A stretch of 64,000 bases of DNA from Prochlorococcus sp. AG-363-K07 (GTDB taxonomy: Bacteria; Cyanobacteriota; Cyanobacteriia; PCC-6307; Cyanobiaceae): contig QCFO01000007.1 in the NCBI GenBank assembly GCA_003280225.1, positions 1 through 64,000 on the forward strand, written 5' to 3'. The translations under genes and the position numbers were made by a program. This document shows positions 29,764 to 39,646 of this stretch, in pieces. The notes beneath the pieces were generated by a model. That model was not told where the DNA came from. It searched no databases and was given only the letters and a program-made list of their open reading frames with translations. The stretch's first letter is position 1. Every line of letters begins with the position of its first letter.

Positions 29764-30357
29764 TTACAGGATATTTGCCAATCTTTCTTCTAGCATGCTA
29801 AAAGCTTTCCCTCTATGACTAAGTGCTTGCTTCTCACTGAGTTTCATTTCAGCGAAAGTGAGTCCGCAGTTATTTACTTCAAAAATAGGATCATAACCAA
29901 AACCCTTACTTCCTCTTGGTTCTTTAGTAATCAGTCCTTCGCATTTTGCTTGGACCTCAACTAGAATTTTATTATCAGGAGCAGCTAAACAAAGGGCTGA
30001 ACTAAAATAAGCCGACCTATCATTAAAAGGTTTTAATTCTTGAAGTAACCTTTTAATCCGGTCCTCATCAGTTTCTGCATATCTTGCTGAATGGATGCCA
30101 GGGGCTCCACCAAGAGCATTCACGCATAATCCGGAATCATCAGCAAGAGTCCACTCTCTCGTTATGTTGGCTACTGAAAAAGCTTTTAAACGAGCATTAT
30201 CAACAAAGGTATCTCCTGTCTCATCAATTTGAATATCTTCTGGTTTAGGTTTCACTAAGAATGGAAATTCTGAGAGCAGGTAAGAGAATTCTTTCACTTT
30301 CCCTAAGTTTCCTGATGCAACGACTAAAGTAGTCTTTTGTAAATATCTTTTGCTCAT
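29764..30357 (-). CDS. rdgB: dITP/XTP pyrophosphatase (RdgB/HAM1)
   Basis: This 197-residue protein hydrolyses non-canonical purine nucleoside triphosphates and so keeps them out of DNA. LVVASGNLGKVKEF, TLADDSGLCVNALGGAPGIHSARYA and GSKGFGYDPIFEV are the family motifs. It overlaps the upstream phosphohexomutase gene by 4 bases, giving translational coupling. Confidence 0.95.
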   Translation of the reverse strand: MSKRYLQKTTLVVASGNLGKVKEFSYLLSEFPFLVKPKPEDIQIDETGDTFVDNARLKAFSVANITREWTLADDSGLCVNALGGAPGIHSARYAETDEDRIKRLLQELKPFNDRSAYFSSALCLAAPDNKILVEVQAKCEGLITKEPRGSKGFGYDPIFEVNNCGLTFAEMKLSEKQALSHRGKAFSMLEERLANIL

Positions 30358-31814
30358 ACTTTTTGCGCAAGTTCTTTAGCCCAATTGAGAGCTAAATCAA
30401 CTTCTTTTTTAGTAGGTGCTTCGCAATAAATTCTTAATAATGGTTCTGTTCCAGAAAAACGAAACATCAACCAATGTAATCTATCAATACGCAACTTTAT
30501 CCCATCAATAGAAACTACTTCTTTTACTCTCTGACCTGCAACAAAGGATGGAGGCTTTGAATTCAGAAAAGCTTCTAATCGTCTTCTAGCATCCAAATCT
30601 TTTAATCGAATATCAACCCTGTCATAGTAACTATCCCCATAGATCTTCTTTAAATCATCTAATCTTTCTCCCAACAAAACACCGCCTTGAGTAATAGCTT
30701 CCAATAAAAGCAAAGAGGTAAACAAAGCATCTCTCTCAGGCAAATGCCCACCAAAACCAATTCCGCCGGATTCTTCACCTCCAATTAAAACATTCTTTGA
30801 GAGCATCTCCGCTGCAATAAACTTAAAGCCAACCTTCAACTCTAGGACTTCAAGACCTAAAGCTTTAGATACAATACTCATCAAGTCAGAACCACTTACT
30901 GTTTTAATTACACATCCAGGGGTCTTATTTACACTCGCAAGATGATCTATAAGCAACGGCATTAACAATTGAGTACTACAAAACCTACCTTTTTCATCGA
31001 TAGCTGCTATTCGATCTCCATCTCCATCAAATATCAAACCCATTGCAGGCTGTCCATTAGCGGAACACTGACTTACTTCCTTAATTAGTTCTGCAACATA
31101 TGGTTCTAAAGGTTCAGGTGGAGTACCCCCAAATAAAGGATCTCGATTACTTCTAATCTCCTTAAAAAGATTTGTATTTGTACAATCAAAAATCTCACCA
31201 ATACATCCCGCTGCCGAACCATGCATTGGATCAATAATTACTTTTACGCCCATTGATTCAAGTCCAGAACGAAGAGCGGAAATATCAAATTTCTTCCGCA
31301 AATCATCTAGATGCTCCTTTCTTCCATCAAACTTTTGAGACACACCCTCTATTGGAACCCCTATTCCACCTGCAGCAAGTCTCTTCTCAACTGCCTCGGT
31401 GAAATCACCCTCAACTGAGCCTCCCCAAGGAGCCTTAATCTTTATTCCTAACCACTCAGGCGGGTTATGACTCGCAGTCACAACCAAAGCCCCCAAAGCC
31501 TGATGCTTTCTGACTGCCCAACTACAAGCAGGGGTTGGCAATGCACTTGTTGTCACAAGCGGCTCTAACTCGCAACCTCTTACAGCAGAAGCTATTACTT
31601 CAGCAAACTCAGGCGCGAGAAATCTTCTGTCATAACCAATAATGACCTGACGACTTTTTAAATCTAAAGGCGCACGATATTCCAGTTCCCTTACAGCGGC
31701 AGAAGCAACCAATAAAACCCTTTCAAGAGTTACATCAACTCCTATTACCCCCCTCCATCCATCTGTACCAAAATGGAGAGGAGCAGGACTTAACCGCAGC
31801 GGACTTTTCACCAT
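30354..31814 (-). CDS. Phosphoglucomutase/phosphomannomutase family protein
   Basis: This 486-residue alpha-D-phosphohexomutase has the four expected loops: phosphoserine TASHNPPEW near residue 111, metal-binding FDGDGDRIAAID near 263, sugar-binding GGEESGGIGFGGHLPERDA near 345 and phosphate-binding RFSGTEPLLRIY near 452. It interconverts hexose-1- and -6-phosphates. The sugar specificity cannot be read safely. It precedes rdgB in a two-gene operon and is divergent from the nuclease gene by about 50 bases. Confidence 0.92.
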   Translation of the reverse strand: MVKSPLRLSPAPLHFGTDGWRGVIGVDVTLERVLLVASAAVRELEYRAPLDLKSRQVIIGYDRRFLAPEFAEVIASAVRGCELEPLVTTSALPTPACSWAVRKHQALGALVVTASHNPPEWLGIKIKAPWGGSVEGDFTEAVEKRLAAGGIGVPIEGVSQKFDGRKEHLDDLRKKFDISALRSGLESMGVKVIIDPMHGSAAGCIGEIFDCTNTNLFKEIRSNRDPLFGGTPPEPLEPYVAELIKEVSQCSANGQPAMGLIFDGDGDRIAAIDEKGRFCSTQLLMPLLIDHLASVNKTPGCVIKTVSGSDLMSIVSKALGLEVLELKVGFKFIAAEMLSKNVLIGGEESGGIGFGGHLPERDALFTSLLLLEAITQGGVLLGERLDDLKKIYGDSYYDRVDIRLKDLDARRRLEAFLNSKPPSFVAGQRVKEVVSIDGIKLRIDRLHWLMFRFSGTEPLLRIYCEAPTKKEVDLALNWAKELAQKV

Positions 31815-31867
31815 GACTAAGGGTTAGACCAGCTTGATCTAAAAGGCAAGCAACGTAACGCCAGGCT

Positions 31868-33358
31868 ATGAGAAACACTTCTCAAAATACAAGTGTGATT
31901 ACAAGTCACATGCTTCGCAGCTGGATTCGCTGTAAACGAAAAGCATGGCTTGATCATTACGGAGACAACTCCCAGCGAATTTGGTCTGCTCATAGAGCTC
32001 TCCAACTAGATCATCAACAAAAAAGTATTGCTGCGCTGATAAAAACAGAACCTGGGAAAGGTTTAGAAGCTTGCAAAAAAGGTAATGAAGCAATTCTAGG
32101 CTTACGGCTTAAGGGAATTGGACCAAATAATGAGTCTTTACAAGATCATCCAACTCTTCTACAGCGCATTCAAGGAACAAGTTGCTGGGGAGATTTTTCA
32201 TACAGACCTGTAATAGCACGTCAAGGTAAAAAAATTCTACGAGAGCACAAACTAATCTTAACTTTCACAGGTATTTTACTCGAACAATTTCAAGGATCTG
32301 ATGTCTCAAATGGGTTGGTAATTTCAAAAGTAAGAAATGAGCTAGAATGTCAAAAAGTATTCCTAAATAAAAGCATTAGGAAACAACTTGCAGAGTCACT
32401 AATCCAATTAAATGATGATATTAACAAAAGTTCGCCACCTTCATTGATCTCTGATCGACGCAAATGTTCTATATGCTGCTGGCAAAAAGTCTGCAACCAA
32501 GAAGCGAATCAGAAAGGCCACCTAAGCGAGGTTAGTGGAATTGGGTCTAAAAGAAATGATATATTAAACAACCTAGGTTTATATAGTGTAGAAGATCTCG
32601 CCAAAACAGATCCCAGTGAACTAAGCAATAAATTGAAAATCTATGGAGAACAGCATCAGAAAATCTCTGCAGAAATAGTAGCCCAAGCAAAAGTACAGTT
32701 TATTGGCATAGAAGAAAGAATTAACTTCAAACAATCTATACCAGAACTAATAGATAGCCCTGGCGTTTTGATATATGATATAGAATCAGATCCAGATATA
32801 AATGATGATTTTCTGCATGGTTTTATTTGCATCAAGAAGCAAAATAACAATACTAACAAATGGAATGTTCGTTCAGCAAAATACCATCCAATACTTACTC
32901 TTATAGAACACGGGAAATACTGCCACTGGAAAAGAGTGAAATCTATGCTTAACCACTATAAAAACTGGCCAATTATTCATTATGGGGAAACAGAAAATAT
33001 AAGTGCTTTACGTCTTGCGAAGTCAGCAGGCTCATCAATGGAAGAAATTGATGATCTAAAAGGTCGTTTTATTGATATTCATGCTCGACTGCGAGAAAAT
33101 TGGAGGCTGCCATTAAAAAACTATGGCCTTAAAACGGTAGCTCATTGGACAGGCTTTAGATGGAGCCATAAAGGAGCAGAAGGCGCAAAGGCTCTTTTTT
33201 GGTGGCGTCAATGGAGAAATTCCCCGCAAAATTCAAAAAGAGCAAAGAATACTTTGCAGAAGTTATTCAAATATAATGCAGATGACTGCCTTGCAACCTG
33301 GTCAGTTTCACAATGGTTATTAAGCAAAGATTCTATTGAGATAGAACCTAAAAGTTAG
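31868..33358 (+). CDS. TM0106-type RecB-like nuclease
   Basis: This 496-residue protein starts with a RecB/Cas4-like nuclease region (SHMLRSWIRCKRKAWLDHYGD). A probable Fe-S cysteine set follows, CSICCWQKVCNQ near residue 200, and then a helix-hairpin-helix segment (VSGIGSKRNDILNNLGLYSVEDLAKTDPSEL). A C-terminal RNase H-like 3'-5' exonuclease domain has LIYDIESDPD near 300 and YNADDCLATW near the end. This matches the TM0106 family, whose role in DNA metabolism is not settled. It overlaps the end of ygfZ by 4 bases. Confidence 0.82.
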   Translation: MRNTSQNTSVITSHMLRSWIRCKRKAWLDHYGDNSQRIWSAHRALQLDHQQKSIAALIKTEPGKGLEACKKGNEAILGLRLKGIGPNNESLQDHPTLLQRIQGTSCWGDFSYRPVIARQGKKILREHKLILTFTGILLEQFQGSDVSNGLVISKVRNELECQKVFLNKSIRKQLAESLIQLNDDINKSSPPSLISDRRKCSICCWQKVCNQEANQKGHLSEVSGIGSKRNDILNNLGLYSVEDLAKTDPSELSNKLKIYGEQHQKISAEIVAQAKVQFIGIEERINFKQSIPELIDSPGVLIYDIESDPDINDDFLHGFICIKKQNNNTNKWNVRSAKYHPILTLIEHGKYCHWKRVKSMLNHYKNWPIIHYGETENISALRLAKSAGSSMEEIDDLKGRFIDIHARLRENWRLPLKNYGLKTVAHWTGFRWSHKGAEGAKALFWWRQWRNSPQNSKRAKNTLQKLFKYNADDCLATWSVSQWLLSKDSIEIEPKS

Positions 33359-34221
33359 GACTTTTGGTTTAAACCAACAAACCCAAGAGGAGGATATATT
33401 TCTAATTTTTCTTCATCTAGACAGTGCAGGTCTTTAAGGAGAAAAAGAGAGGAATCCATCAGAGCTGAATGATGGATCATCGCAAGTCCAAAACTTGATT
33501 GGTCATTAGAGTCCATAAAAGATGAGGTTATTAGTCCGACCTTTTTCTCTTCACTCGATGACAGGGGCGATTTCTTCATAGTTGCTCCTATTGGGATGTT
33601 TACCTGGGAAGACCAGCACATTAATTGTTGTTTTATTTTTCCAGCATGAAATAACTTAGCTAATGTTTCCTGCCCTAAATAGCAACCCTTATCTAAACTT
33701 ACCAAATCCGATAGACCTAACTCAAAAGGATTATTTTTCCCATTTAATTCAAAATCACCTAGAGGCAAGCCAATTCTTAATCTCCATTCTTCAACTTCTG
33801 CTGAACTTGCTATAGGAAGATCTCGATATTCTTTTGATAAACTTTGATTAATTTCTAACCATGAGACACTCGCAAAACGTTCGGGTTTCTTCGGATCACA
33901 AACCTGAACCCTCCTAATCTCCCGAATGGGTTGCAATGTTACTTTATCTGCAGGAAAAATGATTTTTTCAAAGGCACTAATTAAATCGTTAATATCTCCA
34001 CCTAAAACTAAAATATCTGCTGCAGAATGTTCTAGGCGAACTTCTAGAAGTGCCCTAACTCTTCCGATAGGGTTTAACCAACAACAATGTATAAAAGAAT
34101 TTATCGTACCTTGTAGAAAATCAGCTGTAGTTTGACCGTGTAGAAAACTCTTAACTCCATCTCCATTCAGCCTAAAAACAGGCATCATTTGATCCCAAAG
34201 TAGTGGCTTGTCAAGGTTCAT
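33355..34221 (-). CDS. ygfZ: YgfZ/GcvT-domain folate-binding protein
   Basis: This 288-residue protein carries the YgfZ hallmark [19 protein letters not shown] near residue 178. The cysteine in K-G-C-[FY]-x-G-Q-E is needed for function in E. coli, where YgfZ helps assemble or repair Fe-S enzymes with tetrahydrofolate. The N-terminal GcvT-like fold starts [21 protein letters not shown]. It overlaps pyrE by 4 bases and is likely cotranscribed with it. Confidence 0.92.
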   Translation of the reverse strand: MNLDKPLLWDQMMPVFRLNGDGVKSFLHGQTTADFLQGTINSFIHCCWLNPIGRVRALLEVRLEHSAADILVLGGDINDLISAFEKIIFPADKVTLQPIREIRRVQVCDPKKPERFASVSWLEINQSLSKEYRDLPIASSAEVEEWRLRIGLPLGDFELNGKNNPFELGLSDLVSLDKGCYLGQETLAKLFHAGKIKQQLMCWSSQVNIPIGATMKKSPLSSSEEKKVGLITSSFMDSNDQSSFGLAMIHHSALMDSSLFLLKDLHCLDEEKLEIYPPLGFVGLNQKS

Positions 34222-34802
34222 TGCAAAAGTAGACTGGCATGTTTAGCAATATCTTTCAGCAAGAAAAGACTAATCAATTCCAAGCCTGCTGCTTCCATAG
34301 TTACCTGACCTCCTTCTTGCCTATCAACAATCGTAACCACACGATTTACTTGATAGCCAGCTGCTCTGAGGCGATGAACTGCTTTCATTGACGATCCACC
34401 AGTTGTCACAACATCCTCCAAAACTGTAATTAAAGCTCCGGAAGGAGGAGTAGGCCCTTCAAGCCAAGCAGCTGTTCCGTGACCTTTAGGTTCTTTGCGG
34501 ACGATAAGGGCATCTAGTAAGCGACTCTTTTGAGAAGCTGCCATTGCTACGCCACTAACCAGGGGATCTGCTCCCAAAGTGAGTCCGGCAACAGCCAAAG
34601 CATCTTCTTCAACATGTTCTAAAAGAGCATTACTAAGCAATTCAAGTCCCATGCCACTCAGACTTACTGGTTTGCAATTGACATAATGGTGGCTCTTTCG
34701 TCCTGAAGCCAAAAGAAAGTCACCAAAGCGGTAAGCATCCTTAGCAAGCATGTTTAAAAGCTTGTCATTAGAAGAATCGTTGGTTTTTATAGAAATAGTC
34801 AT
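34218..34802 (-). CDS. pyrE: Orotate phosphoribosyltransferase
   Basis: This 194-residue enzyme makes OMP from orotate and PRPP in pyrimidine synthesis. The PRPP-binding loop is [19 protein letters not shown] near residue 125, and [20 protein letters not shown] is the catalytic loop. There is no fused OMP decarboxylase. Its stop overlaps the start of ygfZ by 4 bases. Confidence 0.95.
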   Translation of the reverse strand: MTISIKTNDSSNDKLLNMLAKDAYRFGDFLLASGRKSHHYVNCKPVSLSGMGLELLSNALLEHVEEDALAVAGLTLGADPLVSGVAMAASQKSRLLDALIVRKEPKGHGTAAWLEGPTPPSGALITVLEDVVTTGGSSMKAVHRLRAAGYQVNRVVTIVDRQEGGQVTMEAAGLELISLFLLKDIAKHASLLLQ

Positions 34803-34911
34803 AGTGGCTTGTGCATCACAGATGCATTGCCTAGTTTGTTCTTCCTCAACCGTAATTGTTCATCCTGCATACTGTTCATTATCATCAAGCAAAATTGAAT
34901 CTCCATCCAAA

Positions 34912-34984
34912 GGGGGTCTAGCAATCTGGTGAATGCACCGAACTCATAATTCGGCTAAGGCGAGTTCGATCCTCGCGACCCCCA
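34912..34984 (+). tRNA. tRNA with CAT anticodon (Met elongator or lysidine-modified Ile2)
   Basis: A full cloverleaf is visible: acceptor GGGGGTC/GACCCCC, D-stem GCA/TGC, anticodon stem CCGAA/TTCGG around loop CTCATAA, variable CTAAG, and T-arm GCGAG-TTCGATC-CTCGC, with discriminator A. CCA is not encoded. It is not initiator tRNA, which starts CGCGG in bacteria. The AACTCATAATT loop context recalls plastid tRNA-Ile(CAU), so Ile2 is a real alternative to elongator Met. Confidence 0.92.
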
Positions 34985-34996
34985 TCAAACTCCTTA

Positions 34997-36283
34997 ATGA
35001 GACTTCTCTTCCTCTGCATATTGCTTATTCTTCCAGCTTTTTTTGCCGCTGGAGAGATAGCTCTTTTAAGAGTTCGTCCAAGCAGAGTTCAACGGTTAAT
35101 TGAAGAGAAAAAATCAGGTGCAAAGTCGATCAATCGACTCCAACGTCGCTTAAGAAGTGCACTAATGGTATCCCAGCTTGGCGGGAGCATTGCCCTAGTA
35201 ACGCTTGGTTGGATTGGGAGGGAACTCAGCAGCAAGTGGTGGCCTTCAAATCAAGCCATCAATAGGGTTGGAGACATAGCACTTTTTTTACTCATTGTTC
35301 TATTTGCAACAATCATTTCAGGAGTGCTCCCAAAAGCTGTTGTTCTTAACAAGCCTGAGGTAGCAGCTCTCAGACTAGCTCCTCTATTAGAAGCAGTCAT
35401 GAGAGCACTAGCCCCTTTACTAGCTCTATTAGAAGCATTTACATCCCTGCTCCTACAACTAGTTGGCTTAAACACAAAGTGGGACTCTCTTGTTCCAGCT
35501 TTATCAGCAGGCGAACTCGAAACACTTATCGAGACTGGAGGAGTAACAGGGCTTCGCCCAGACGAACAAAATATTCTCGAAGGAGTTTTTGCACTTCGTG
35601 ACACCCAAGTGCGCGAAGTCATGGTCCCCCGTTCAGGAATGGTGACACTGCCAATAGATGTCTGCTTTTCAAAATTGATGCAAGAAGTTCATCGCACCCG
35701 TCATGCTCGTTTTTTAGTCATAGGTGATTCCTTAGATGATGTAAGAGGCTTAATTGACCTAAGACAACTCGCAGAACCAATCTCTAAAGGGACAATGAGA
35801 CCTGATACTCCTCTTAATCCCTTTCTCCAGCGAGCAAAAATGGTTCTTGAAACAAGAACCTTATCTGAGTTACTCCCACTATTTCGCAATGGCAATCCCT
35901 TATTGGTAGTGGTAGATGAACATGGGGGCACAGAAGGTCTTGTCACGGCAGCAGATCTCACAGAGGAAATTGTGGGTGATGAAATTGAGGCTGACCATGA
36001 AGAAGCCTTATTAAAACCTGTAGAAGGTCAAACCAATCAATGGCTTGTTAAAGGCGATCTAGAACTACTTGAACTTAATCGTCAACTGAATCTCGAACTA
36101 CCTGAGTCAGATGACCATCACACCCTTGCAGGATTTCTTCTTGAAAATCTTCAACATATTCCTGTAGCTAATGAAACTTTTGCGCACAACGGTATCAAAT
36201 TTGAAATTTGCTCTATGAAGGGTCCAAGAATCGATCTTGTAAAGCTATTAATGCCCAAAAATGATCCAGAGGGAAATAAATAG
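34997..36283 (+). CDS. CNNM/HlyC-CorC family membrane protein
   Basis: This 428-residue protein has a DUF21/CNNM membrane domain with three or four helices in the first 160 residues (PAFFAAGEIALLRVRPSRV at the start). A CBS domain pair follows (VMVPRSGMVTLPID, VVVDEHGGTEGLVTAADLTEEIVGDE), then a C-terminal CorC/HlyC domain. These proteins export or sense divalent cations such as Mg or Co; the hemolysin name is historical. It begins 13 bases after the CAT tRNA, on the same strand. Confidence 0.92.
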   Translation: MRLLFLCILLILPAFFAAGEIALLRVRPSRVQRLIEEKKSGAKSINRLQRRLRSALMVSQLGGSIALVTLGWIGRELSSKWWPSNQAINRVGDIALFLLIVLFATIISGVLPKAVVLNKPEVAALRLAPLLEAVMRALAPLLALLEAFTSLLLQLVGLNTKWDSLVPALSAGELETLIETGGVTGLRPDEQNILEGVFALRDTQVREVMVPRSGMVTLPIDVCFSKLMQEVHRTRHARFLVIGDSLDDVRGLIDLRQLAEPISKGTMRPDTPLNPFLQRAKMVLETRTLSELLPLFRNGNPLLVVVDEHGGTEGLVTAADLTEEIVGDEIEADHEEALLKPVEGQTNQWLVKGDLELLELNRQLNLELPESDDHHTLAGFLLENLQHIPVANETFAHNGIKFEICSMKGPRIDLVKLLMPKNDPEGNK

Positions 36284-36315
36284 TTGATAATCAATGTGAC
36301 GTCCATTTCGCTCGC

Positions 36316-37320
36316 ATGTCCAGATCCATGGTTCCAGTGAAGGTTGGAGTTATTGGAGTCGGCAATATGGGCTGGCATCATGCTCGAGTATTAAGCCTTC
36401 TCAAAGATGCGGAACTAATTGGTGTTTCTGACCCAGACGAAGAGAGAGGAAGGCTTGCCAATGAACAATTCGGGTGCCAATGGTTTCAGGATTATCAGAG
36501 TCTTCTAACTGAAGTAGAAGCAGTTTGTATTGCTGTGCCTACCTTGCTTCATCACAAAGTCGGCATAGATTGCCTGAAAGCAAAGAAACATGTACTAATA
36601 GAAAAACCAATAGCTGCAAGTCAAGAAGAAGCCTCCTCTCTGATTCAGGCTGCCAACCAGGCAAAGTGTCTTCTCCAAGTTGGACATATTGAAAGATTTA
36701 ATCCAGCCTTTAGGGAGTTAATCAAAGTAGTCGCCAATGAAGAAGTTGTAGTTCTAGAAGCCAGACGACATAGTCCTCATGCTGATCGTGCCAACGATGT
36801 GTCCGTAGTCCTAGATCTGATGATCCATGATCTAGATCTTGTATTGGAACTAGCCCAGTCTCCCGTTACGAAGTTGGCAGCGGTAGGAGGAAGAAGCGCA
36901 GCTGGTCCAATTGATTACGTAAATGCAACTCTTGGATTTAAAAACGGAGTTGTAGCAAGTCTTAGTGCCAGCAAAATGAGCCATAGAAAAATTCGGAAAC
37001 TAAGCGCTCATTGCAAAGGCAGTCTTGTTGAAACAGATTTTCTAAATCACACCCTACACATTCACCGTCGGGCTCATGAGTGGTACTCAGCTGATCATGG
37101 TGAATTACTTTATAGAAATGACGGCTTTGTCGAACAAGTAAGCACCACATCCATAGAACCATTATATGCAGAATTGGAACACTTTCTGCAATGCTTACGT
37201 GGCCGTGAGAAGCCAGCAGTGGACGGCAAGCAAGCATCAAGAGCATTGCACCTTGCTGACTTGATTGAGAGTTCTGTAGAGAACGCTGCTAATCAACTAT
37301 GTTTAGATCGTCCAATTTAA
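36316..37320 (+). CDS. Gfo/Idh/MocA family oxidoreductase
   Basis: This 334-residue NAD(P)-dependent dehydrogenase has a Rossmann motif (VGVIGVGNMGWHHARVL) and the family EKP motif (VLIEKPIAASQEEA) near residue 96. VLDLMIHDLDLVLEL lies in the C-terminal domain. Members oxidise sugars, inositols or nucleotide sugars. MVPVKVGVIG at the sixth codon may be the true start. It follows the CNNM gene after 32 bases, in the same direction. Confidence 0.9.
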   Translation: MSRSMVPVKVGVIGVGNMGWHHARVLSLLKDAELIGVSDPDEERGRLANEQFGCQWFQDYQSLLTEVEAVCIAVPTLLHHKVGIDCLKAKKHVLIEKPIAASQEEASSLIQAANQAKCLLQVGHIERFNPAFRELIKVVANEEVVVLEARRHSPHADRANDVSVVLDLMIHDLDLVLELAQSPVTKLAAVGGRSAAGPIDYVNATLGFKNGVVASLSASKMSHRKIRKLSAHCKGSLVETDFLNHTLHIHRRAHEWYSADHGELLYRNDGFVEQVSTTSIEPLYAELEHFLQCLRGREKPAVDGKQASRALHLADLIESSVENAANQLCLDRPI

Positions 37321-37418
37321 ACCTCTCCTAGAGTAAAGAAAAATATTTAATGTAATTAGTAATTCATAAGTATTATTTAAAGGCAAAATGATCGAATTAA
37401 TTGATTTCATGAGAAACA

Positions 37419-37443
37419 CCCAAACCATTATTAGTGGTTTGGG
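37419..37443. terminator. Hairpin between the Gfo/Idh gene and psbK (possible terminator)
   Basis: CCCAAACCA-TTATTAG-TGGTTTGGG is a perfect 9-bp inverted repeat located about 60 bases after psbK and 100 after the Gfo/Idh gene. On the psbK strand it is followed by TGTTTCTC, a weak T-rich tail; on the plus strand by TTCATACC. It most likely ends psbK transcripts. A 31-codon ORF on the plus strand runs through it (see findings). Confidence 0.6.
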
Positions 37444-37502
37444 TTCATACCAAATGAACTCTGATCAAAGAGCAAAGGCTTGATAAATTTTATTTAGTGG
37501 CT

Positions 37503-37646
37503 TTAGCGGAAGCCTACTGCTGCTTGCCAGACAAAAACCAGCAAGAAGAAAAACAAAGGGATTAGTGGAAGAACGTCAACTGTTGGAGCGAAAGCTTGGT
37601 ATGCCTCCGGAAGTTGAGCCAAAATGTCAAGAGTAAAGCCTGCCAT
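37503..37646 (-). CDS. psbK: Photosystem II protein K
   Basis: This 47-residue ORF is too short for the track. The minus strand reads [20 protein letters not shown], then [20 protein letters not shown] and ends QAAVGFR. LPEAYxxFxPxVDVLPxIP is the mature PsbK motif; PsbK lies at the edge of photosystem II near CP43. The usual cleaved presequence is very short here. It follows tgt by 30 bases on the same strand. Confidence 0.97.
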   Translation of the reverse strand: MAGFTLDILAQLPEAYQAFAPTVDVLPLIPLFFFLLVFVWQAAVGFR

Positions 37647-37676
37647 CCCTAAGAATTAATGGGCGTTTCACCGACG

Positions 37677-38795
37677 CTACCACGTGTGATGTGCAATCGA
37701 GTCTGAATTCCAAGGAGCGAAATCCTCTGAAAAACAACCGTCCCGAATCGCTTGCTCCATAGAGCTTGTAAATCGAAGCAGATTTGTAAGGTTATGGATA
37801 CTCAAAAGCGTATGTCCTAAAAGCTCACCAGAACGCACAAGATGATGAAGATATGCCCTGCTGTGCTTGCGACAAGCCTCGCAAATACAGGTTTTATCTA
37901 AAGGCTCATAGTCGGTACGAAATCGCGCATTTTTTAAATTCCACCTTTCATTCCTTACTGAAGCGGTCCCATGACGACCTAATCGAGTTGGGATCACGCA
38001 ATCAAAAATATCCATTCCATTCGCAACTGCAATTGTCATTTCTCGAAAACTACCAATACCCATGAGATAGCGAGGTCGTTCTTCTGGCAGCAGAATTCCA
38101 ACATGCCGCAAAATCTTATGAATTTCCTCACTTGGCTCTCCCACACTGACTCCTCCAACAGCAATCCCAGGTAAATCAAAATCCGAGATATCTTTTACGC
38201 ACTTCTCTCGAAGATTAAGAAAACATCCACCCTGAATAATTCCAAAAAGAGCTTGATCTGATTTGCTATGGGCCTCAACACATCGAGCAAGCCAAGTATG
38301 TGTTCTTTCGCAGGCTTCTTCTACATCGTTCTCAGTAGCTGGATAAGGAGGACACTGATCAAAAGCCATTACCACATCAGAACCGAGAGTCATCTGAATT
38401 TCCATTGCCTTTTCAGGCGTCAAGTGAACTTGACTACCATCACGAGGATTCCGAAAGGAAACGCCTTCATCATTAATCCTATTAATCTTTGAAAGGCTGA
38501 AAACTTGATACCCCCCTGAATCGGTGAGGATTGGCCGTTCCCATCCCATAAATTTATGAATTCCGCCTACCTCCTGAATTATTTGCTCTCCAGGCTGTAA
38601 ATGCAGATGATATGTATTTGCCAAAACCATCTGAGCTCCAGTTTCGACCAACTGGTTTACAGAAACTCCTTTAACTGTCCCTAAGGTCCCTACAGGCATA
38701 AACCTAGGCGTCGTGAATGAGCCATGAGAAGTGTTGATGCGCCCAACTCTTGCTCGAGTCTTAGGGCATTGAGCCTCTATTTGAAAACTAAACAC
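37677..38795 (-). CDS. tgt: tRNA-guanine transglycosylase
   Basis: This protein exchanges guanine-34 for the queuine precursor in GUN-anticodon tRNAs. [20 protein letters not shown] holds an active-site Asp near residue 90, [12 protein letters not shown] the nucleophile Asp near 265, and [17 protein letters not shown] the zinc ligands. The ORF begins at 38825 but the conserved start is MFSFQIEAQ at a GTG (38795), giving 372 residues. It is divergent from cobS and just upstream of psbK. Confidence 0.94.
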   Translation of the reverse strand: MFSFQIEAQCPKTRARVGRINTSHGSFTTPRFMPVGTLGTVKGVSVNQLVETGAQMVLANTYHLHLQPGEQIIQEVGGIHKFMGWERPILTDSGGYQVFSLSKINRINDEGVSFRNPRDGSQVHLTPEKAMEIQMTLGSDVVMAFDQCPPYPATENDVEEACERTHTWLARCVEAHSKSDQALFGIIQGGCFLNLREKCVKDISDFDLPGIAVGGVSVGEPSEEIHKILRHVGILLPEERPRYLMGIGSFREMTIAVANGMDIFDCVIPTRLGRHGTASVRNERWNLKNARFRTDYEPLDKTCICEACRKHSRAYLHHLVRSGELLGHTLLSIHNLTNLLRFTSSMEQAIRDGCFSEDFAPWNSDSIAHHTW

Positions 38796-38887
38796 ATTGC
38801 ACCTTGCAAAAATGGCGAAAGTCAATTAAAAATTTAGGCCGAAAATCACCCTACTTTGAGCTTTTACCATCTAGAAAGGAGCTTATT

Positions 38888-39646
38888 CTGATTAATTCAA
38901 CTTGGTTCCGAGATCTTGCTGGAGCATTGATCTTCTACACAGTTCTTCCAGGCTTTCCCTTTATTAAACCTAGGTTTGAACGCATTGCACGTTTTGCGCC
39001 GTTAATCGGGATAGTAATAGGATTCATCCAAGGTTCTATTTGGCTAATACTGTCAGATTTAGATTGGCCAAAAGAATCTATAGCTCTTTTTGTTGTCGCT
39101 TCTGGCATTGTTCTAACAGGAGGTCTTCATTTAGATGGACTCATGGATACTTCTGACGGGCTATCTGCTGGCAAAATTAGATGCTTAGAAGCGATGAAAG
39201 ATAGCAGAGTTGGGTCTATAGGAGTTCAATCCTTAATTATCATCCTACTCATACAAATCAGCGCTTTAATCAAACTAGAAAAATATGCTCCCACTGCCAT
39301 TATCATGGCTAATTTCTGGGGGAGATGTGCACCTCTCTTAGCAATTAACCAATTCAAATATCTTCACCAAGGAAGGTACTCCGACTTGCACAGAGCTCAC
39401 TGGAAAGGCTGGCATGAGTTAAAGCCAGCCTTTTTAACTATTATCGCAATAATAGCAATCTTCTCTTTCATTAAAACAAGTCTGATTAGCCCTTGGAAAC
39501 TAATATTGATAGGTATATTCCCGACAATTATCATTCCCAAAAAACTAGGGAAATGGTTAGGTGGACATAGTGGTGACTCATATGGTGCTTCAATTGTTTT
39601 AGTAGAAACTATTACTCTGATTTTACTGGCCCTATTTTGGAATTAA
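38888..39646 (+). CDS. cobS: Cobalamin-5'-phosphate synthase (CobS)
   Basis: This membrane protein with six or so helices joins adenosylcobinamide-GDP to alpha-ribazole in the last steps of B12 synthesis. GGLHLDGLMDTSDGLSAGK is the family active-site loop with clustered Asp. No ATG or GTG precedes the conserved WFRDLAGALIFYTVLPG. The listed ORF uses a TTG at 38804, but AAAGGAG ends six bases before an in-frame CTG at 38888, the start chosen here (253 codons including stop). The 3' end overlaps the convergent kinase gene by 35 bases. Confidence 0.88.
   Translation: MINSTWFRDLAGALIFYTVLPGFPFIKPRFERIARFAPLIGIVIGFIQGSIWLILSDLDWPKESIALFVVASGIVLTGGLHLDGLMDTSDGLSAGKIRCLEAMKDSRVGSIGVQSLIIILLIQISALIKLEKYAPTAIIMANFWGRCAPLLAINQFKYLHQGRYSDLHRAHWKGWHELKPAFLTIIAIIAIFSFIKTSLISPWKLILIGIFPTIIIPKKLGKWLGGHSGDSYGASIVLVETITLILLALFWN

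Noticed and set aside
31868-33358. Cas4 nuclease
   Set aside because: The RecB-like start and cysteines recall Cas4, but the HhH and exonuclease domains fit TM0106 and no cas genes or repeats are near.
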